The notes under the pieces: model-generated
Databases searched by the model: none
Told to the model about the DNA's origin: nothing
Seen by the model: the letters and a program-made list of their open reading frames with translations, nothing else
Assembly: GCA_025361465.1 (NCBI GenBank)
Contig: JANYAG010000045.1
Coordinates: 1-40,108 of the forward strand
Direction of reading: 5' to 3'
Length of the DNA: 40,108 nucleotides
Source: Gemmatimonadota bacterium
GTDB lineage: Bacteria > Gemmatimonadota > Gemmatimonadetes > Gemmatimonadales > GWC2-71-9
Translations under genes and position numbers: made by a program
In this document: one piece after another, positions 26,682-35,197 of the stretch
Position numbering within the stretch: position 1 is the stretch's first letter
Layout: each line of letters begins with the position of its first letter

Positions 26682-29600
26682 GCGGCGCTCCCGACGCTCA
26701 CGCGACGGCCACCGCTTTCCGCGCGGCCACGCAGACTATCGAACCAGACGTACACCACCGGCGTGACGAACAGAGTGATCAGCTGCGACACCGCCAGGCC
26801 GCCGACCACCGCGACGCCGAGCGGGCGGCGCGACTCGGCCCCGGAACCGACGGCGAGCGCGATCGGCAGCGTTCCCATGAGCGCGGCCATGGTCGTCATC
26901 ATGATCGGCCGGAAGCGCACCATGCACGCCCGATGGATCGCCTCCGACGCGCTGAGCGCATCCTTGCGCTCCGCCTCGATGGCAAAGTCAATCATCATGA
27001 TGGCGTTCTTCTTCACCAGCCCGATGAGCATGATGACGCCGACAAGGGCGTAGATGCTCAGCTCGAACTTGAAGAGCACCAGCGCCAGCAGGGCGCCGAA
27101 GCCGGCGAAGGGCAGGCCCGAGAAGATCGTCAAGGGATGGATGAAGCTCTCGTACAGGATGCCCAGCACGATGTAGATCACGATGATCGCCAGCCCGAGC
27201 AGGATCAGCAGCCCGGTCTGGGCGTCCTGGAACGCCTGAGCCGTGCCGGCGAACGTGCCGGAAATGCCCACCGGGAGGGCATCGCGGGCAAGCCGATTGA
27301 CGGCCGAGACGGCATCGCCGATCGAGACGCCCTGCGCCACGTTGAAGGACAGGGTGACCGACGGCAACTGCCCGGTATGGTTGACGGAGAGCGGGCCGAC
27401 GCCTTCGGTCACGTGGGCGAGGGCCGTGATCGGGACCAGCTGGTCGCCCCGGCCGCTGATCGAGAGTAACGACAGGGCGCTCAGGTCCCGCTGATACTGC
27501 GGCAACAGTTCGAGCACCACGGAATACTGGTTGTCATCGGTGTAGATCGTCGAGACCTGGCGCGCCCCGTAGGCGTTGTACAGCGCGGTCTGCACCTGGT
27601 TCATCGTGATGCCGCCGGCGGCAGCGCGTTCGCGATCGATATCGACGCGGATCTGCGGGTTCTTGATCTGCAGGTCCGAGGTGACGTCCACCAGCTCGGG
27701 AAGGTCGCGAAGGCGGAGCTCCATGGCTTCGGTAGTGCGGTAGAGTTCGTCGATGTTGGCGCCGAACAGGGTGTACTGATACTGGCTCTTGGACATGCGC
27801 CCGCCGATGCTGATCGGCGGCGGATTCTGCACGAACGCCCGCAACCCGGGGATCTGGCTCAGCTTGCGGGAGAGCTGGCGGGCCTCCTCGTCGGCCGTGA
27901 GGGCGCGGTCGCTGCGATCCACCAATCGGAGCTGGAACCGTCCCTGGTTGCCGCCGCCGACCGAGGACATGAATCCGGCGATGTTCGAATCGGCCGCCAC
28001 GACCTTCATCGCCTCGAGCTGGTGGCGGTACATCCCATCGAAGGAGGTGCCTTCGATCGTCTCGGTGGTGACGCGGAGCGAATTGGTGTCCTCCGACGGG
28101 ATGAATCCCTTCGGGACAATGCGCGCGAGCACCAGGGTGCCCAGCAGCACCAGGCCGGAGAAGGCGAAGGTCAACCGGCGCCGGGCCATCACCCAGGACA
28201 GCCCGCGGCCGTAGGCCGCCAGGGTGCGCTGGTAGATCGATTCCGTGAAGCGGAAGATGCCGCCGAGGAAGGTGTTGTCGCCGGCATCACCACGATGTCC
28301 CGCACGGAGGAAGCGGCTGCAGAGCATCGGCGTGAGCGTGACCGAGACGAATCCCGACACCAGGATGGCGACGCCGATGGTCACGGCAAATTCGCGGAAG
28401 AGTCGCCCGATCAACCCGCCCAGGAAGAGGATCGGGATGAACACCGCGACCAGCGACAGCGTCATGGAGAGAATCGTGAAGCCGATTTCCTCGGAGCCCT
28501 CGACCGCAGCGGTGCGCGGGTCCTGGCCCGACTCCACATGCCGAATGATGTTCTCGAGCATCACGATCGCGTCATCGACCACGAAGCCGACCGACAGCGT
28601 CAGGGCCATCAGGGACAGGTTGTCGAGCGAATAGCCGAGGATGTTCATGACGGCGAAGGTGCCGAGCAGCGACATCGGCAGCGCCAGGGAGGGAATCACC
28701 GTGGCGCTGACGTTCCGCAGGAAGATGAAGATCACCAGCACGACCAGACCGAGGGTCAGGTAGAGCGTGAACTTCACGTCGTTGACCGAATCCCCGATCG
28801 ACACCGAGCGGTCGTACATCGTGCTGACCTTGACCGACGCCGGCAGGTCGGCCGCGATGCGCGTCATCTCCTTGCGGACGGCCTCGGCCACCGTGACGGT
28901 GTTGGTGCCGGGCTGGCGCTGGATGGCGAGGATAATGCCGCGATCGATCTTGCCGCCGCTGCCGAACCACGCCGCCGAGCGGATGTCCTGCACGCTGTCG
29001 ACGACCTGGCCAAGGTCTCCCAGGCGCACGGGCTTGCCGTCGCGCCAGGTCACCGCGAGCTGGCGGAATTCGTCGGCGTTGTGCAGCTGGCCGTCGGCCT
29101 TGACCGAAAACGCCTTGTCGGTGCCCCAGAGGATGCCGGTCGGCAGGTTGGCGTTGCCAGCCGTGATGGCGTTGACCACCTCGTCAAGGCCGATCTTTCG
29201 CGCCGCCAGCGCCTGCGGATCGAGCTGGATCCGGACGGCGTACTTCTGCGAGCCGTACACCTGCAGCTGGGCCACGCCGGTGATGGTGGACAGTCGCTGG
29301 CCGATCGTGGTCTGGGCGTAGTTGTCGAGATCCGACAGCGGCAGCGTGGCGGAGGTCAGGGCATACATCAGGATCGGCGATGACGACGGATCGACCTTGC
29401 GGAAGGTCGGCGGCAGCATGTCGCGCGGCATGCCCCGCTGCGCCTGGACCAGCGCGGCCTGCACGTCGAGGGCGGCTCCGTCCACGTCGCGATCGAGGTC
29501 GAACTGCAGCGTGATGTTGGTCGAACCCTGGCTCGAACTCGACGTGATCGCGTCGAGACCGGCGATGGTCGAGAACTGCTTCTCGAGCGGGGTGGCGACC

Positions 29601-29785
29601 GAAGCCGCCATCGTCTCGGGGCTCGCGCCCGAGAGGTTGGCCGAGACCGAGATGGTGGGATAGTCGACGGGGGGCAGGTCGGCGACGGGCAGTTGCCGGT
29701 ACGACACCACCCCGAATACGAGGATCCCGCCCATGACCAGCGTGGTCATGACCGGCCGGCGAATCCACGGGCCGGAGAGGTTCAC
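26678..29785 (-). CDS. RND-family efflux transporter (AcrB/MdtB-C type)
   Basis: Inner-membrane proton-driven exporter of 1035 residues with the twofold RND layout: a membrane helix at 12-32, a large periplasmic loop, six helices, and the same again. The start NLSGPWIRRPVMTTLVMGG and the G-x-x-V-D-D-A-I-V-M-L-E-N-I motif with the paired proton-relay Asp are present, as is the partner Lys in GLVKKNAIMMIDFA. This is the hydrophobe/amphiphile efflux subfamily, nearest to MdtB/MdtC in feel. It overlaps the fusion-protein gene by 4 nt. Substrates are unknown. Confidence 0.95.
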   Translation of the reverse strand: MNLSGPWIRRPVMTTLVMGGILVFGVVSYRQLPVADLPPVDYPTISVSANLSGASPETMAASVATPLEKQFSTIAGLDAITSSSSQGSTNITLQFDLDRDVDGAALDVQAALVQAQRGMPRDMLPPTFRKVDPSSSPILMYALTSATLPLSDLDNYAQTTIGQRLSTITGVAQLQVYGSQKYAVRIQLDPQALAARKIGLDEVVNAITAGNANLPTGILWGTDKAFSVKADGQLHNADEFRQLAVTWRDGKPVRLGDLGQVVDSVQDIRSAAWFGSGGKIDRGIILAIQRQPGTNTVTVAEAVRKEMTRIAADLPASVKVSTMYDRSVSIGDSVNDVKFTLYLTLGLVVLVIFIFLRNVSATVIPSLALPMSLLGTFAVMNILGYSLDNLSLMALTLSVGFVVDDAIVMLENIIRHVESGQDPRTAAVEGSEEIGFTILSMTLSLVAVFIPILFLGGLIGRLFREFAVTIGVAILVSGFVSVTLTPMLCSRFLRAGHRGDAGDNTFLGGIFRFTESIYQRTLAAYGRGLSWVMARRRLTFAFSGLVLLGTLVLARIVPKGFIPSEDTNSLRVTTETIEGTSFDGMYRHQLEAMKVVAADSNIAGFMSSVGGGNQGRFQLRLVDRSDRALTADEEARQLSRKLSQIPGLRAFVQNPPPISIGGRMSKSQYQYTLFGANIDELYRTTEAMELRLRDLPELVDVTSDLQIKNPQIRVDIDRERAAAGGITMNQVQTALYNAYGARQVSTIYTDDNQYSVVLELLPQYQRDLSALSLLSISGRGDQLVPITALAHVTEGVGPLSVNHTGQLPSVTLSFNVAQGVSIGDAVSAVNRLARDALPVGISGTFAGTAQAFQDAQTGLLILLGLAIIVIYIVLGILYESFIHPLTIFSGLPFAGFGALLALVLFKFELSIYALVGVIMLIGLVKKNAIMMIDFAIEAERKDALSASEAIHRACMVRFRPIMMTTMAALMGTLPIALAVGSGAESRRPLGVAVVGGLAVSQLITLFVTPVVYVWFDSLRGRAESGGRRVSVGSAA

Positions 29786-30888
29786 TTCGGCTTCCCGCCG
29801 CTGCGCGGTGACACCTTCACTCCGTCGGTCAGGCGCAGCTGTCCGTCGATCACGACCTGTTCTCCCGGCGTGACGTCGCCGGCGATCACGGCGAGGGAGT
29901 CGGTCGTGCGCAGCACCTTGACCTTGTGGACCTTCGCCTGCATCCCGGAGTCAACGATCCAGATCACGTCGCCGGCCTGGCCGCTTTGCACCGCGGTGCG
30001 CGGGACCACCAGCGCGCCCTTCTCGACATCGAGCTGCAGCACCACGCGGATCAGGTTGCCCGGCCAGAGCGTGCCGCCAGCATTGGTGAACGAGGCCTTG
30101 AGTGTCACGGTGCCGCTGAGCGAGTCCACCGAGTTGTCGAGGAAGACCATCGTGCCGGTGACGCCCCGGGTTGTGTCGGACACCGGCGTGGCCAGCACAC
30201 TGAGGGTGTGTTCCGCGCGGCGCCGAATGATGTCGACATAGGCCGCCGGCACGGCGAAGCGCACCAGGATCGGCGACAGCTGGTTGATCACTACCAGCGG
30301 CGCCGGACTGCCGGCGCGCACCAGGTTCCCTTCCTTGAGCAGGACCGCGCCGGTGCGGCCGCTGATCGGGGCGCGGATGGTGGCGTTCTGCAGGTCGAGC
30401 CGGGCGCGCTCAGCGGACGCAGTGTCGGCCCGCAACGTCGCCGCGAGGGCCGTTGCGTTGGCACGCGTCTGGTCGAGCTGTTGCTGGGTGACGTATTCCT
30501 TGGAGGCGAGCGCCTCGAATCGCTGCTGGTCACGTCGGGCGATCTCGAACTGCGCCGCATCGCGCGCCAGGTTCGCTTCGGCCTGGTTGAGGGCGGCACG
30601 GTATGGCCGCGGGTCGATCTCGAAGAGCACCGCTCCCTGCTGCACGTCCTGGCCTTCGCGGAAGGCGACGCGTGTCAGGATGCCACCAACCTGTGCCTGG
30701 ATCGTGACGCTCTGCAACGGTTCGACGGTTCCCGTGGCCTCGAGCACCAGCGGCACATCCGTCCGGGTGATCGTCCCGAGCAACACCGGCACCGAGGAGG
30801 CGGGCGGCCTCGCCTTGGCCGTGCAGGCAACCAGCAATACCGCCAGGGCAGCGGCGTGGGACAGGCGAAGCGCGGTGCGGTTCATCAT
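29782..30888 (-). CDS. Membrane-fusion (periplasmic adaptor) lipoprotein of the RND pump
   Basis: A 368-residue adaptor that bridges the RND pump and outer-membrane channel. The signal peptide ends in lipobox L-L-V-A-C (Cys near residue 22). The HlyD-type core follows: barrel-sandwich half G-T-V-E-P-L-Q-S-V-T-I-Q-A-Q-V-G-G, a helical hairpin (about 95-165), the second half ATIRAPISGRTG, a beta barrel and a membrane-proximal domain. It resembles MdtA/AcrA. ATG overlaps (4 nt) on both sides place it in one translational unit with the channel and pump genes. Confidence 0.94.
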   Translation of the reverse strand: MMNRTALRLSHAAALAVLLVACTAKARPPASSVPVLLGTITRTDVPLVLEATGTVEPLQSVTIQAQVGGILTRVAFREGQDVQQGAVLFEIDPRPYRAALNQAEANLARDAAQFEIARRDQQRFEALASKEYVTQQQLDQTRANATALAATLRADTASAERARLDLQNATIRAPISGRTGAVLLKEGNLVRAGSPAPLVVINQLSPILVRFAVPAAYVDIIRRRAEHTLSVLATPVSDTTRGVTGTMVFLDNSVDSLSGTVTLKASFTNAGGTLWPGNLIRVVLQLDVEKGALVVPRTAVQSGQAGDVIWIVDSGMQAKVHKVKVLRTTDSLAVIAGDVTPGEQVVIDGQLRLTDGVKVSPRSGGKPK

Positions 30889-32354
30889 CTATTGGATCCT
30901 GGGACAGGCGTACGGGCCGGCGTTACCTGCAGCCGAGTCCCGCCATTCGGCTCGAGCAGACCCGCATCATGCGCGAGCTGGACCAGCGAGGTATGCCATT
31001 CGACCCGGGCCTGCACCCGTTGGGCACGGGCCGAGCCAAGGGCCTGTTCGGCGTTGAGCAGTTCAAGCAGCGACCCGACCCCTTCGCGATATCGGGCGCG
31101 CGACGCGTCAGCCGCTTCACTGGCGCTGGCGAAGAGATCGTCGGAGGTTGCCACGCGTTGTCGCGCGGTGCGGAGCTGCTGATAGGTGAGGAAGACCTGT
31201 AACGACACCTGCTGTTCGAGCGACCGGACCCGGGCGGCTTCGGCGTCGGCCAGCATGTTGGCGGCCTCGGCCGCGTACTGCCAGGCGAAGCCGTTGAAGA
31301 TCGGGACCGAAAGGCCGACACCGATATTGTAGGAGTCCCTGCCGCCGGTGCTGCCGGAGACATAGGTGCGGCTGCCGCTGCCGGTGGCATTGAGCGCCGG
31401 CCGCATCGCCGATCGCACCGCGCGCGCCTGATCGCGGCGCGCATCGAATTGTGACCGCGCGGCGGCCAGGTCCGGTCGCTCGACCAGGGCGCGTGCAATC
31501 AGCGAATCGACGGCGTCGGCCACATCGCCGATTGGTGCGCTCGCCGCGGTGGTGTCCACGGTGAACTGCGCCGTGGGAGTCAATCCGATCAGCGTTGCGA
31601 GCGAACCGTGGGTGCTCGCTTCGGCGCCTTCGGCATCCTGCTCCGCGAGACGCGCCTGTCCGACCGCCGTGCGTGCCTGCAGCACGTCGGAAATGGTCGC
31701 CACACCGACGCGGCGACGATCCTCCGCGGCCGCGAGGTTCGCCTCGGCTTGCCGCAGGGTCAGGCGTTGCGCTTCGAGCAGGCCACGGGCACCGACGTAG
31801 GCGTAATAGCCCTGCGCGGTGCGCCGCACCACGTCAGCGAGTTTGGCGTTGTGGCTCCAGTCCGCGACGAGGAGCGCGTCACGCGCGGCAGCAATCGTTC
31901 CGGAACGTCCCCCGAAATCGAACAGCAGCCAGGAGAACGACAGCGACGGCCCGTAGGTCTTCTGGTCGACGGCGACCCTGCCGCCTGTCGCCGACGTCTT
32001 CAGCCGATTGCCATTGAAGTTTCCGGTCAGATCGGGGAAGTAGTCGCTCCGGGCGGAACCGAGGCTGGCGGCAGCGCTCCGGGCATTCGCCCAGGTGGTC
32101 CGGGTTTCCGGACTCCGCTCCAGGGCCAGCGCGACCAGTTGTTCGGGCGTCAGTAGCGCGCCTGGAACCTGAAGTTCCGTCGGCAGTTCCGCCGCGGAGG
32201 ACTGGGCGCCGGAAGTCGTGGGCCGTTCGGCAGCCGGCGGAGTCCAGCGGGTCGATGGCGTCAGAGCGCTGCCGCCGACCCTTGGCAGGGCCGGAGCACA
32301 CGCCGCAAGGATCAGGACGGTCCCGAGCAGGAAAGGACGGTGTAAGGGCACCAT
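30885..32354 (-). CDS. TolC-type outer-membrane efflux lipoprotein
   Basis: Outer-membrane channel of the tripartite pump, 489 residues. A lipoprotein signal, F-L-L-G-T-V-L-I-L-A-A-C (Cys near residue 19), is followed by a linker rich in Pro, Thr and Ser and two OEP (outer membrane efflux protein) repeats, with S-L-S-F-S-W-L-L-F-D-F-G-G-R and V-G-L-S-V-P-I-F-N-G-F at matching places. Both repeats carry the long helices of TolC proteins. ATG 32354 is chosen because it begins the signal peptide; the frame is open 41 codons further up but looks random. No good ribosome binding site is seen; a small palindrome lies just upstream. Confidence 0.92.
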   Translation of the reverse strand: MVPLHRPFLLGTVLILAACAPALPRVGGSALTPSTRWTPPAAERPTTSGAQSSAAELPTELQVPGALLTPEQLVALALERSPETRTTWANARSAAASLGSARSDYFPDLTGNFNGNRLKTSATGGRVAVDQKTYGPSLSFSWLLFDFGGRSGTIAAARDALLVADWSHNAKLADVVRRTAQGYYAYVGARGLLEAQRLTLRQAEANLAAAEDRRRVGVATISDVLQARTAVGQARLAEQDAEGAEASTHGSLATLIGLTPTAQFTVDTTAASAPIGDVADAVDSLIARALVERPDLAAARSQFDARRDQARAVRSAMRPALNATGSGSRTYVSGSTGGRDSYNIGVGLSVPIFNGFAWQYAAEAANMLADAEAARVRSLEQQVSLQVFLTYQQLRTARQRVATSDDLFASASEAADASRARYREGVGSLLELLNAEQALGSARAQRVQARVEWHTSLVQLAHDAGLLEPNGGTRLQVTPARTPVPGSNR

Positions 32355-32358
32355 GAAA

Positions 32359-32371
32359 TGAACCGCGTTCA
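32359..32371. promoter_or_regulatory. Small palindrome directly before the tolC-like start
   Basis: TGAAC-cgc-GTTCA has 5-bp arms and a 3-bp centre, four bases before the start codon of the channel gene. It could be half of a repressor site or could hide the start codon in RNA. Arms this short occur by chance, so support is weak. Confidence 0.22.
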
Positions 32372-32487
32372 AGCGCGTTGGGAAAGACCTCAACCCGGAG
32401 AGCTCGGACGGAGCGGGACGAACTCCACTCCATCTCTGGTTTGGACCCGCCCGGCCTGATATCCGACTATCACCCACTGGCTATGCA

Positions 32488-32502
32488 ACCATGACTCATG
32501 GT
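32488..32502. promoter_or_regulatory. Palindrome ACCATGA-c-TCATGGT upstream of the efflux operon
   Basis: A 15-bp palindrome with perfect 7-bp arms. It covers the stop codon of the Big_2 lipoprotein gene and lies about 130 bp before the tolC-like start. It is a candidate operator for the efflux operon; no regulator gene is adjacent. Confidence 0.32.
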
Positions 32503-32885
32503 ACCGCCACCTTGATCGACGCCGATCCGAGAGCGTTCGAACCGCCCGGCGTGTAGGCACTGACCTGGACGACGCCCGCCGCGCGTGCCGTGACCTCGCC
32601 TCGCACGGAGTCCACACTCGCGATGGTCGGGTCGGCCGAGCGCCAGACCAGTGCACTGGCCGGTACGGCGGGAAGGCACTCCGCCGCAACCGCGTTGTAG
32701 CTGGCCGTGAGGCGGACGGAATCGGCTGGGCCGAGCACGGGGGTGCTTGGTGTGACCGAGGCGACGAGCACAAAACAGTGATCGGGGTTCCGGTCCGGGG
32801 TCCCGGAGGTCCCCTGACAGGCAACCACGCCCAACACGGCGCAACCCAGGGCCAGACGATGGATGGCGGGCAGAATGGTCGTCAT
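32496..32885 (-). CDS. Small lipoprotein with a Big_2 (bacterial Ig-like) domain
   Basis: A 129-residue lipoprotein. The signal peptide ends in lipobox L-G-V-V-A-C (Cys at about residue 23). The rest is one bacterial Ig-like group 2 domain with the typical pattern V-W-R-S-A-D-P-T-I-A-S-V-D followed by G-E-V-T-A-R-A-A-G and a final I-K-V strand. Such domains serve adhesion or simply act as spacer modules. GGAGG lies five to six bases before ATG 32885. It precedes the efflux operon in the same direction, without clear functional connection. Confidence 0.85.
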   Translation of the reverse strand: MTTILPAIHRLALGCAVLGVVACQGTSGTPDRNPDHCFVLVASVTPSTPVLGPADSVRLTASYNAVAAECLPAVPASALVWRSADPTIASVDSVRGEVTARAAGVVQVSAYTPGGSNALGSASIKVAVP

Positions 32886-32958
32886 GTGAACCTCCAGAAT
32901 GTCGCAGTGCGCTGGTGAAGCATCGCCGCCTCACGGCGTCACACGGTCGTCGGATCGC

Positions 32959-33101
32959 TTAGAGATGTACGCGCAGCCAGCGACGCCCGAAGTAGGCGAT
33001 CGGGCCCACCAGGACGAAGGCAACACCCGCCTCCCCGGCCGGCGCAAGCGCGCCGGTCGGGGCCTTGCCGGTTGTGTCGGCGGTTTCCGCTAGACGATCC
33101 G
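32959..33101 (-). other. Possible gene remnant ending in a membrane segment
   Basis: A frame without usual start codon reads A-E-T-A-D-T-T-G-K and ends GEAGVAFVLVGPIAYFGRRW followed by L-R-V-H-L and TAA at 32959. The end looks like a C-terminal membrane helix with a basic flank, as in small membrane proteins. It begins inside the 3' end of the oxidoreductase gene. It may be decayed coding sequence; nothing else was seen in the 204-bp gap 32886-33089. Confidence 0.2.
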
Positions 33102-34688
33102 CCGCGCGGCCGGGTCCCAGGTGACCCGGCGGCCGTCAAGGTACGAGCGCGTCGCCATGTGGCAGGTGATCGCCTCTTCGTAGGCGCGCTCGATGTTGCA
33201 GCTCGTCTCGCCGCCATTGCGGATGACGTCGAGCCATTCCTGAATCATCAGGTGGTAGGCCGACATCCGCCGCCCGCCGCGATAGGTGAACAGCAGGCCG
33301 CGACTGGCGAAGTACTGCATCGTGGCCGACGTCACCGCGTCAATCCCCTTGAAGCCGGGACGGTAGGTGAACATCGGCTGCGATGCGTCGATGACGCCGT
33401 CGACGAGCTTCTGCTTGTAGCGCGTCGACTCGCCGTCCGCCGAGACACTCAACGTGCCGCCCACGGTCATCGTGGCGTCGTGTCCCATCAACTTCAGGCC
33501 GCGATCATAGCCATTGGCCAGGGTGGCGCTGTAGACGAAACTCAGCTTCCGGTCGGGGTATTCGTAGGCGGCCTGGAAGACGTCGGGCACATCGCGGCCG
33601 TCGGTGAAGTGGTAGACACCACCTGTCGCGACGCACGAGTGCGGGATGCCGAGCTGGAGAATCTGGTTGACGCCGTCGAACTCATGTGACAACAGGTCGC
33701 CAGCGAGCCCGGTGCCGTAGTCGTACCAGCAGCGCCAGCGGAAGAAGCGCTCGAGACTGAACGGCACCTTGTGCGCCGCCTGCTCCTCGAACTGCGCCCA
33801 GTCGATCGTCGTCGGATTGCCGTCCTTGTGGATGTCCCACACCCAGGCGCCCCACGGGCTGTTGCGGTTGGTGGTGGCTTCCACCAGGGCGATCGGGCCG
33901 AGGACGTTGGCGGCAATCACCTCGCGCGCCTTGTTGTGGGACTCCGATTGCCGGTTCTGGTGGCCGAGCTGGAAGACGACCTTTGATTTCTTGATGGCAT
34001 CGTAGACCGCGTGTGCCTGCTCTTCCGTTCGCGTCAGCGCCTTCTCGCAGTAGACGTGGATCCCTGCCGCGGCGGCGTCCTGGACGATTTGCGCATGCCA
34101 GTGATCGGGTGTCGCCACGATGACGGCATCGACCTCGCCACTGGAGAGCATGTCGGTGTACCGGCGAAAACGACGCGCCGGTGGATTCGCCGCGGCACCC
34201 TGTGGGCGGACATCGACCTTGGTTGCATCGATTGCGCGCTGAGCCCGGACATCGAAGAGGTCGCAGACGCCGGTGAAGACGACGTTGAGGTCTTCCTGGT
34301 TGACGTACACCTCAAGTTGCTTGTCTCCCGGATTCTTCTTCAGTGCCTCCCGCGCGTTCTTGATGAAGTCGGGGTGGGCAAAGCCGGCGTGGCGGAGCAG
34401 GGATTCGCCCTCGCCGCCGACGCCGATGATGCCGAGGCGGATCTTGCGGCTCGGCGGCTTTGAAATCGCGTTGGGGATGACGGCGGGACCGCCCTCGCGC
34501 ACCCCCAGCTCCGAGAGGATAGCCTTCTTCTTGGCCTCGTCGCGTGCCTTCTTCTTCAGGACGTTGTAGGCGAACACCCCCAGCACCGGCACCGAGACCA
34601 GCCCCTGCAGGACGCCGCGCCGGCTGATGTTGTTCGAGTCGCCGCCCGCAGGCTGTGCGGGGGCGTCGGTCTTCTTCTCGTCGCTCAT
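33090..34688 (-). CDS. Tat-exported Gfo/Idh/MocA-family oxidoreductase with DAVTSAT motif
   Basis: A 532-residue NAD(P)-dependent oxidoreductase of the Gfo/Idh/MocA family. The N-terminus has a twin-arginine signal (S-R-R-G-V-L-Q-G, residues 23-30) with a hydrophobic segment and no obvious cleavage site, so it may stay anchored. The Rossmann motif is I-G-I-I-G-V-G-G-E-G; the family EKP motif appears as C-E-K-A. The C-terminal half has the usual beta sheet domain. Residues 450-456 read D-A-V-T-S-A-T, one residue off the flavinylation consensus of ApbE, which is encoded two genes upstream. It ends the five-gene operon and overlaps the DoxX gene by 4 nt. Confidence 0.9.
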   Translation of the reverse strand: MSDEKKTDAPAQPAGGDSNNISRRGVLQGLVSVPVLGVFAYNVLKKKARDEAKKKAILSELGVREGGPAVIPNAISKPPSRKIRLGIIGVGGEGESLLRHAGFAHPDFIKNAREALKKNPGDKQLEVYVNQEDLNVVFTGVCDLFDVRAQRAIDATKVDVRPQGAAANPPARRFRRYTDMLSSGEVDAVIVATPDHWHAQIVQDAAAAGIHVYCEKALTRTEEQAHAVYDAIKKSKVVFQLGHQNRQSESHNKAREVIAANVLGPIALVEATTNRNSPWGAWVWDIHKDGNPTTIDWAQFEEQAAHKVPFSLERFFRWRCWYDYGTGLAGDLLSHEFDGVNQILQLGIPHSCVATGGVYHFTDGRDVPDVFQAAYEYPDRKLSFVYSATLANGYDRGLKLMGHDATMTVGGTLSVSADGESTRYKQKLVDGVIDASQPMFTYRPGFKGIDAVTSATMQYFASRGLLFTYRGGRRMSAYHLMIQEWLDVIRNGGETSCNIERAYEEAITCHMATRSYLDGRRVTWDPAARRIV

Positions 34689-35197
34689 GTTGTCCCCCGT
34701 GCAGTGCGGTCCGGGAAGAGGAAGCGGTCAAGCCCCCACGTGCGGCTGGTCGGGAACGCCACCAGCACCAGCAACGCACCCAGTTCGACCAGCACCTTGT
34801 TGACCAGCACGTAGCTCCCCTCGGCGGGGATCGGATAGGTGACGGTGGCGAACGGTGGGGCGACGATCCAGTACAGCGCGAGCAGGACGACGCCGGCAAT
34901 CGCCGCCGGGCGCGCAAGCAGGCCGAGCATCAGGCCGAGGCCGATCGCCACGAGACCCCACTCATTCAGCAGGTCGATCGCCGTAACGGCCGTCGGGCTC
35001 GCCGCGATCTTGATGAGATCATCCTTCAGGAACCACTGGGAGCCCGCCAGGTAGCCCGCCGATGTCCAGTACGGGTTGAGGAGCTTGGCGAGGCCTTCAT
35101 AGCAGAAGTGCCAGCCGATGAGCATTCGCAGGATGACGAGTGTCGTCACCTGGAAACCCGAGTACGGCCCGTGCGGGGCGGTCGTCAGCCTGGTCAT
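34685..35197 (-). CDS. DoxX-family membrane protein
   Basis: A 170-residue protein with four predicted membrane helices (about residues 17-37, 70-90, 94-113 and 132-150) and the DoxX pattern R-M-L-I-G-W-H-F-C-Y-E-G-L-A-K-L, followed by N-E-W-G-L-V-A-I-G-L-G-L-M-L-G-L. Some DoxX proteins are quinone-linked oxidoreductase subunits; most are unassigned. ATG 35197 is chosen because it starts a plausible cytoplasmic N-terminus (MTRLTTAPHGPYSG) and overlaps the apbE-like stop by 4 nt. GGAGG is 12 bases upstream. Its location between ApbE and a Tat-exported oxidoreductase suggests a membrane electron-transfer partner, an inference. Confidence 0.87.
   Translation of the reverse strand: MTRLTTAPHGPYSGFQVTTLVILRMLIGWHFCYEGLAKLLNPYWTSAGYLAGSQWFLKDDLIKIAASPTAVTAIDLLNEWGLVAIGLGLMLGLLARPAAIAGVVLLALYWIVAPPFATVTYPIPAEGSYVLVNKVLVELGALLVLVAFPTSRTWGLDRFLFPDRTARGTT

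Noticed and set aside
28022..29383. A 453-codon plus-strand frame opposite the RND gene, and a similar one at 29926-31182
   Set aside because: Antisense shadows of clearly recognised genes; highly charged repetitive composition and no family match.
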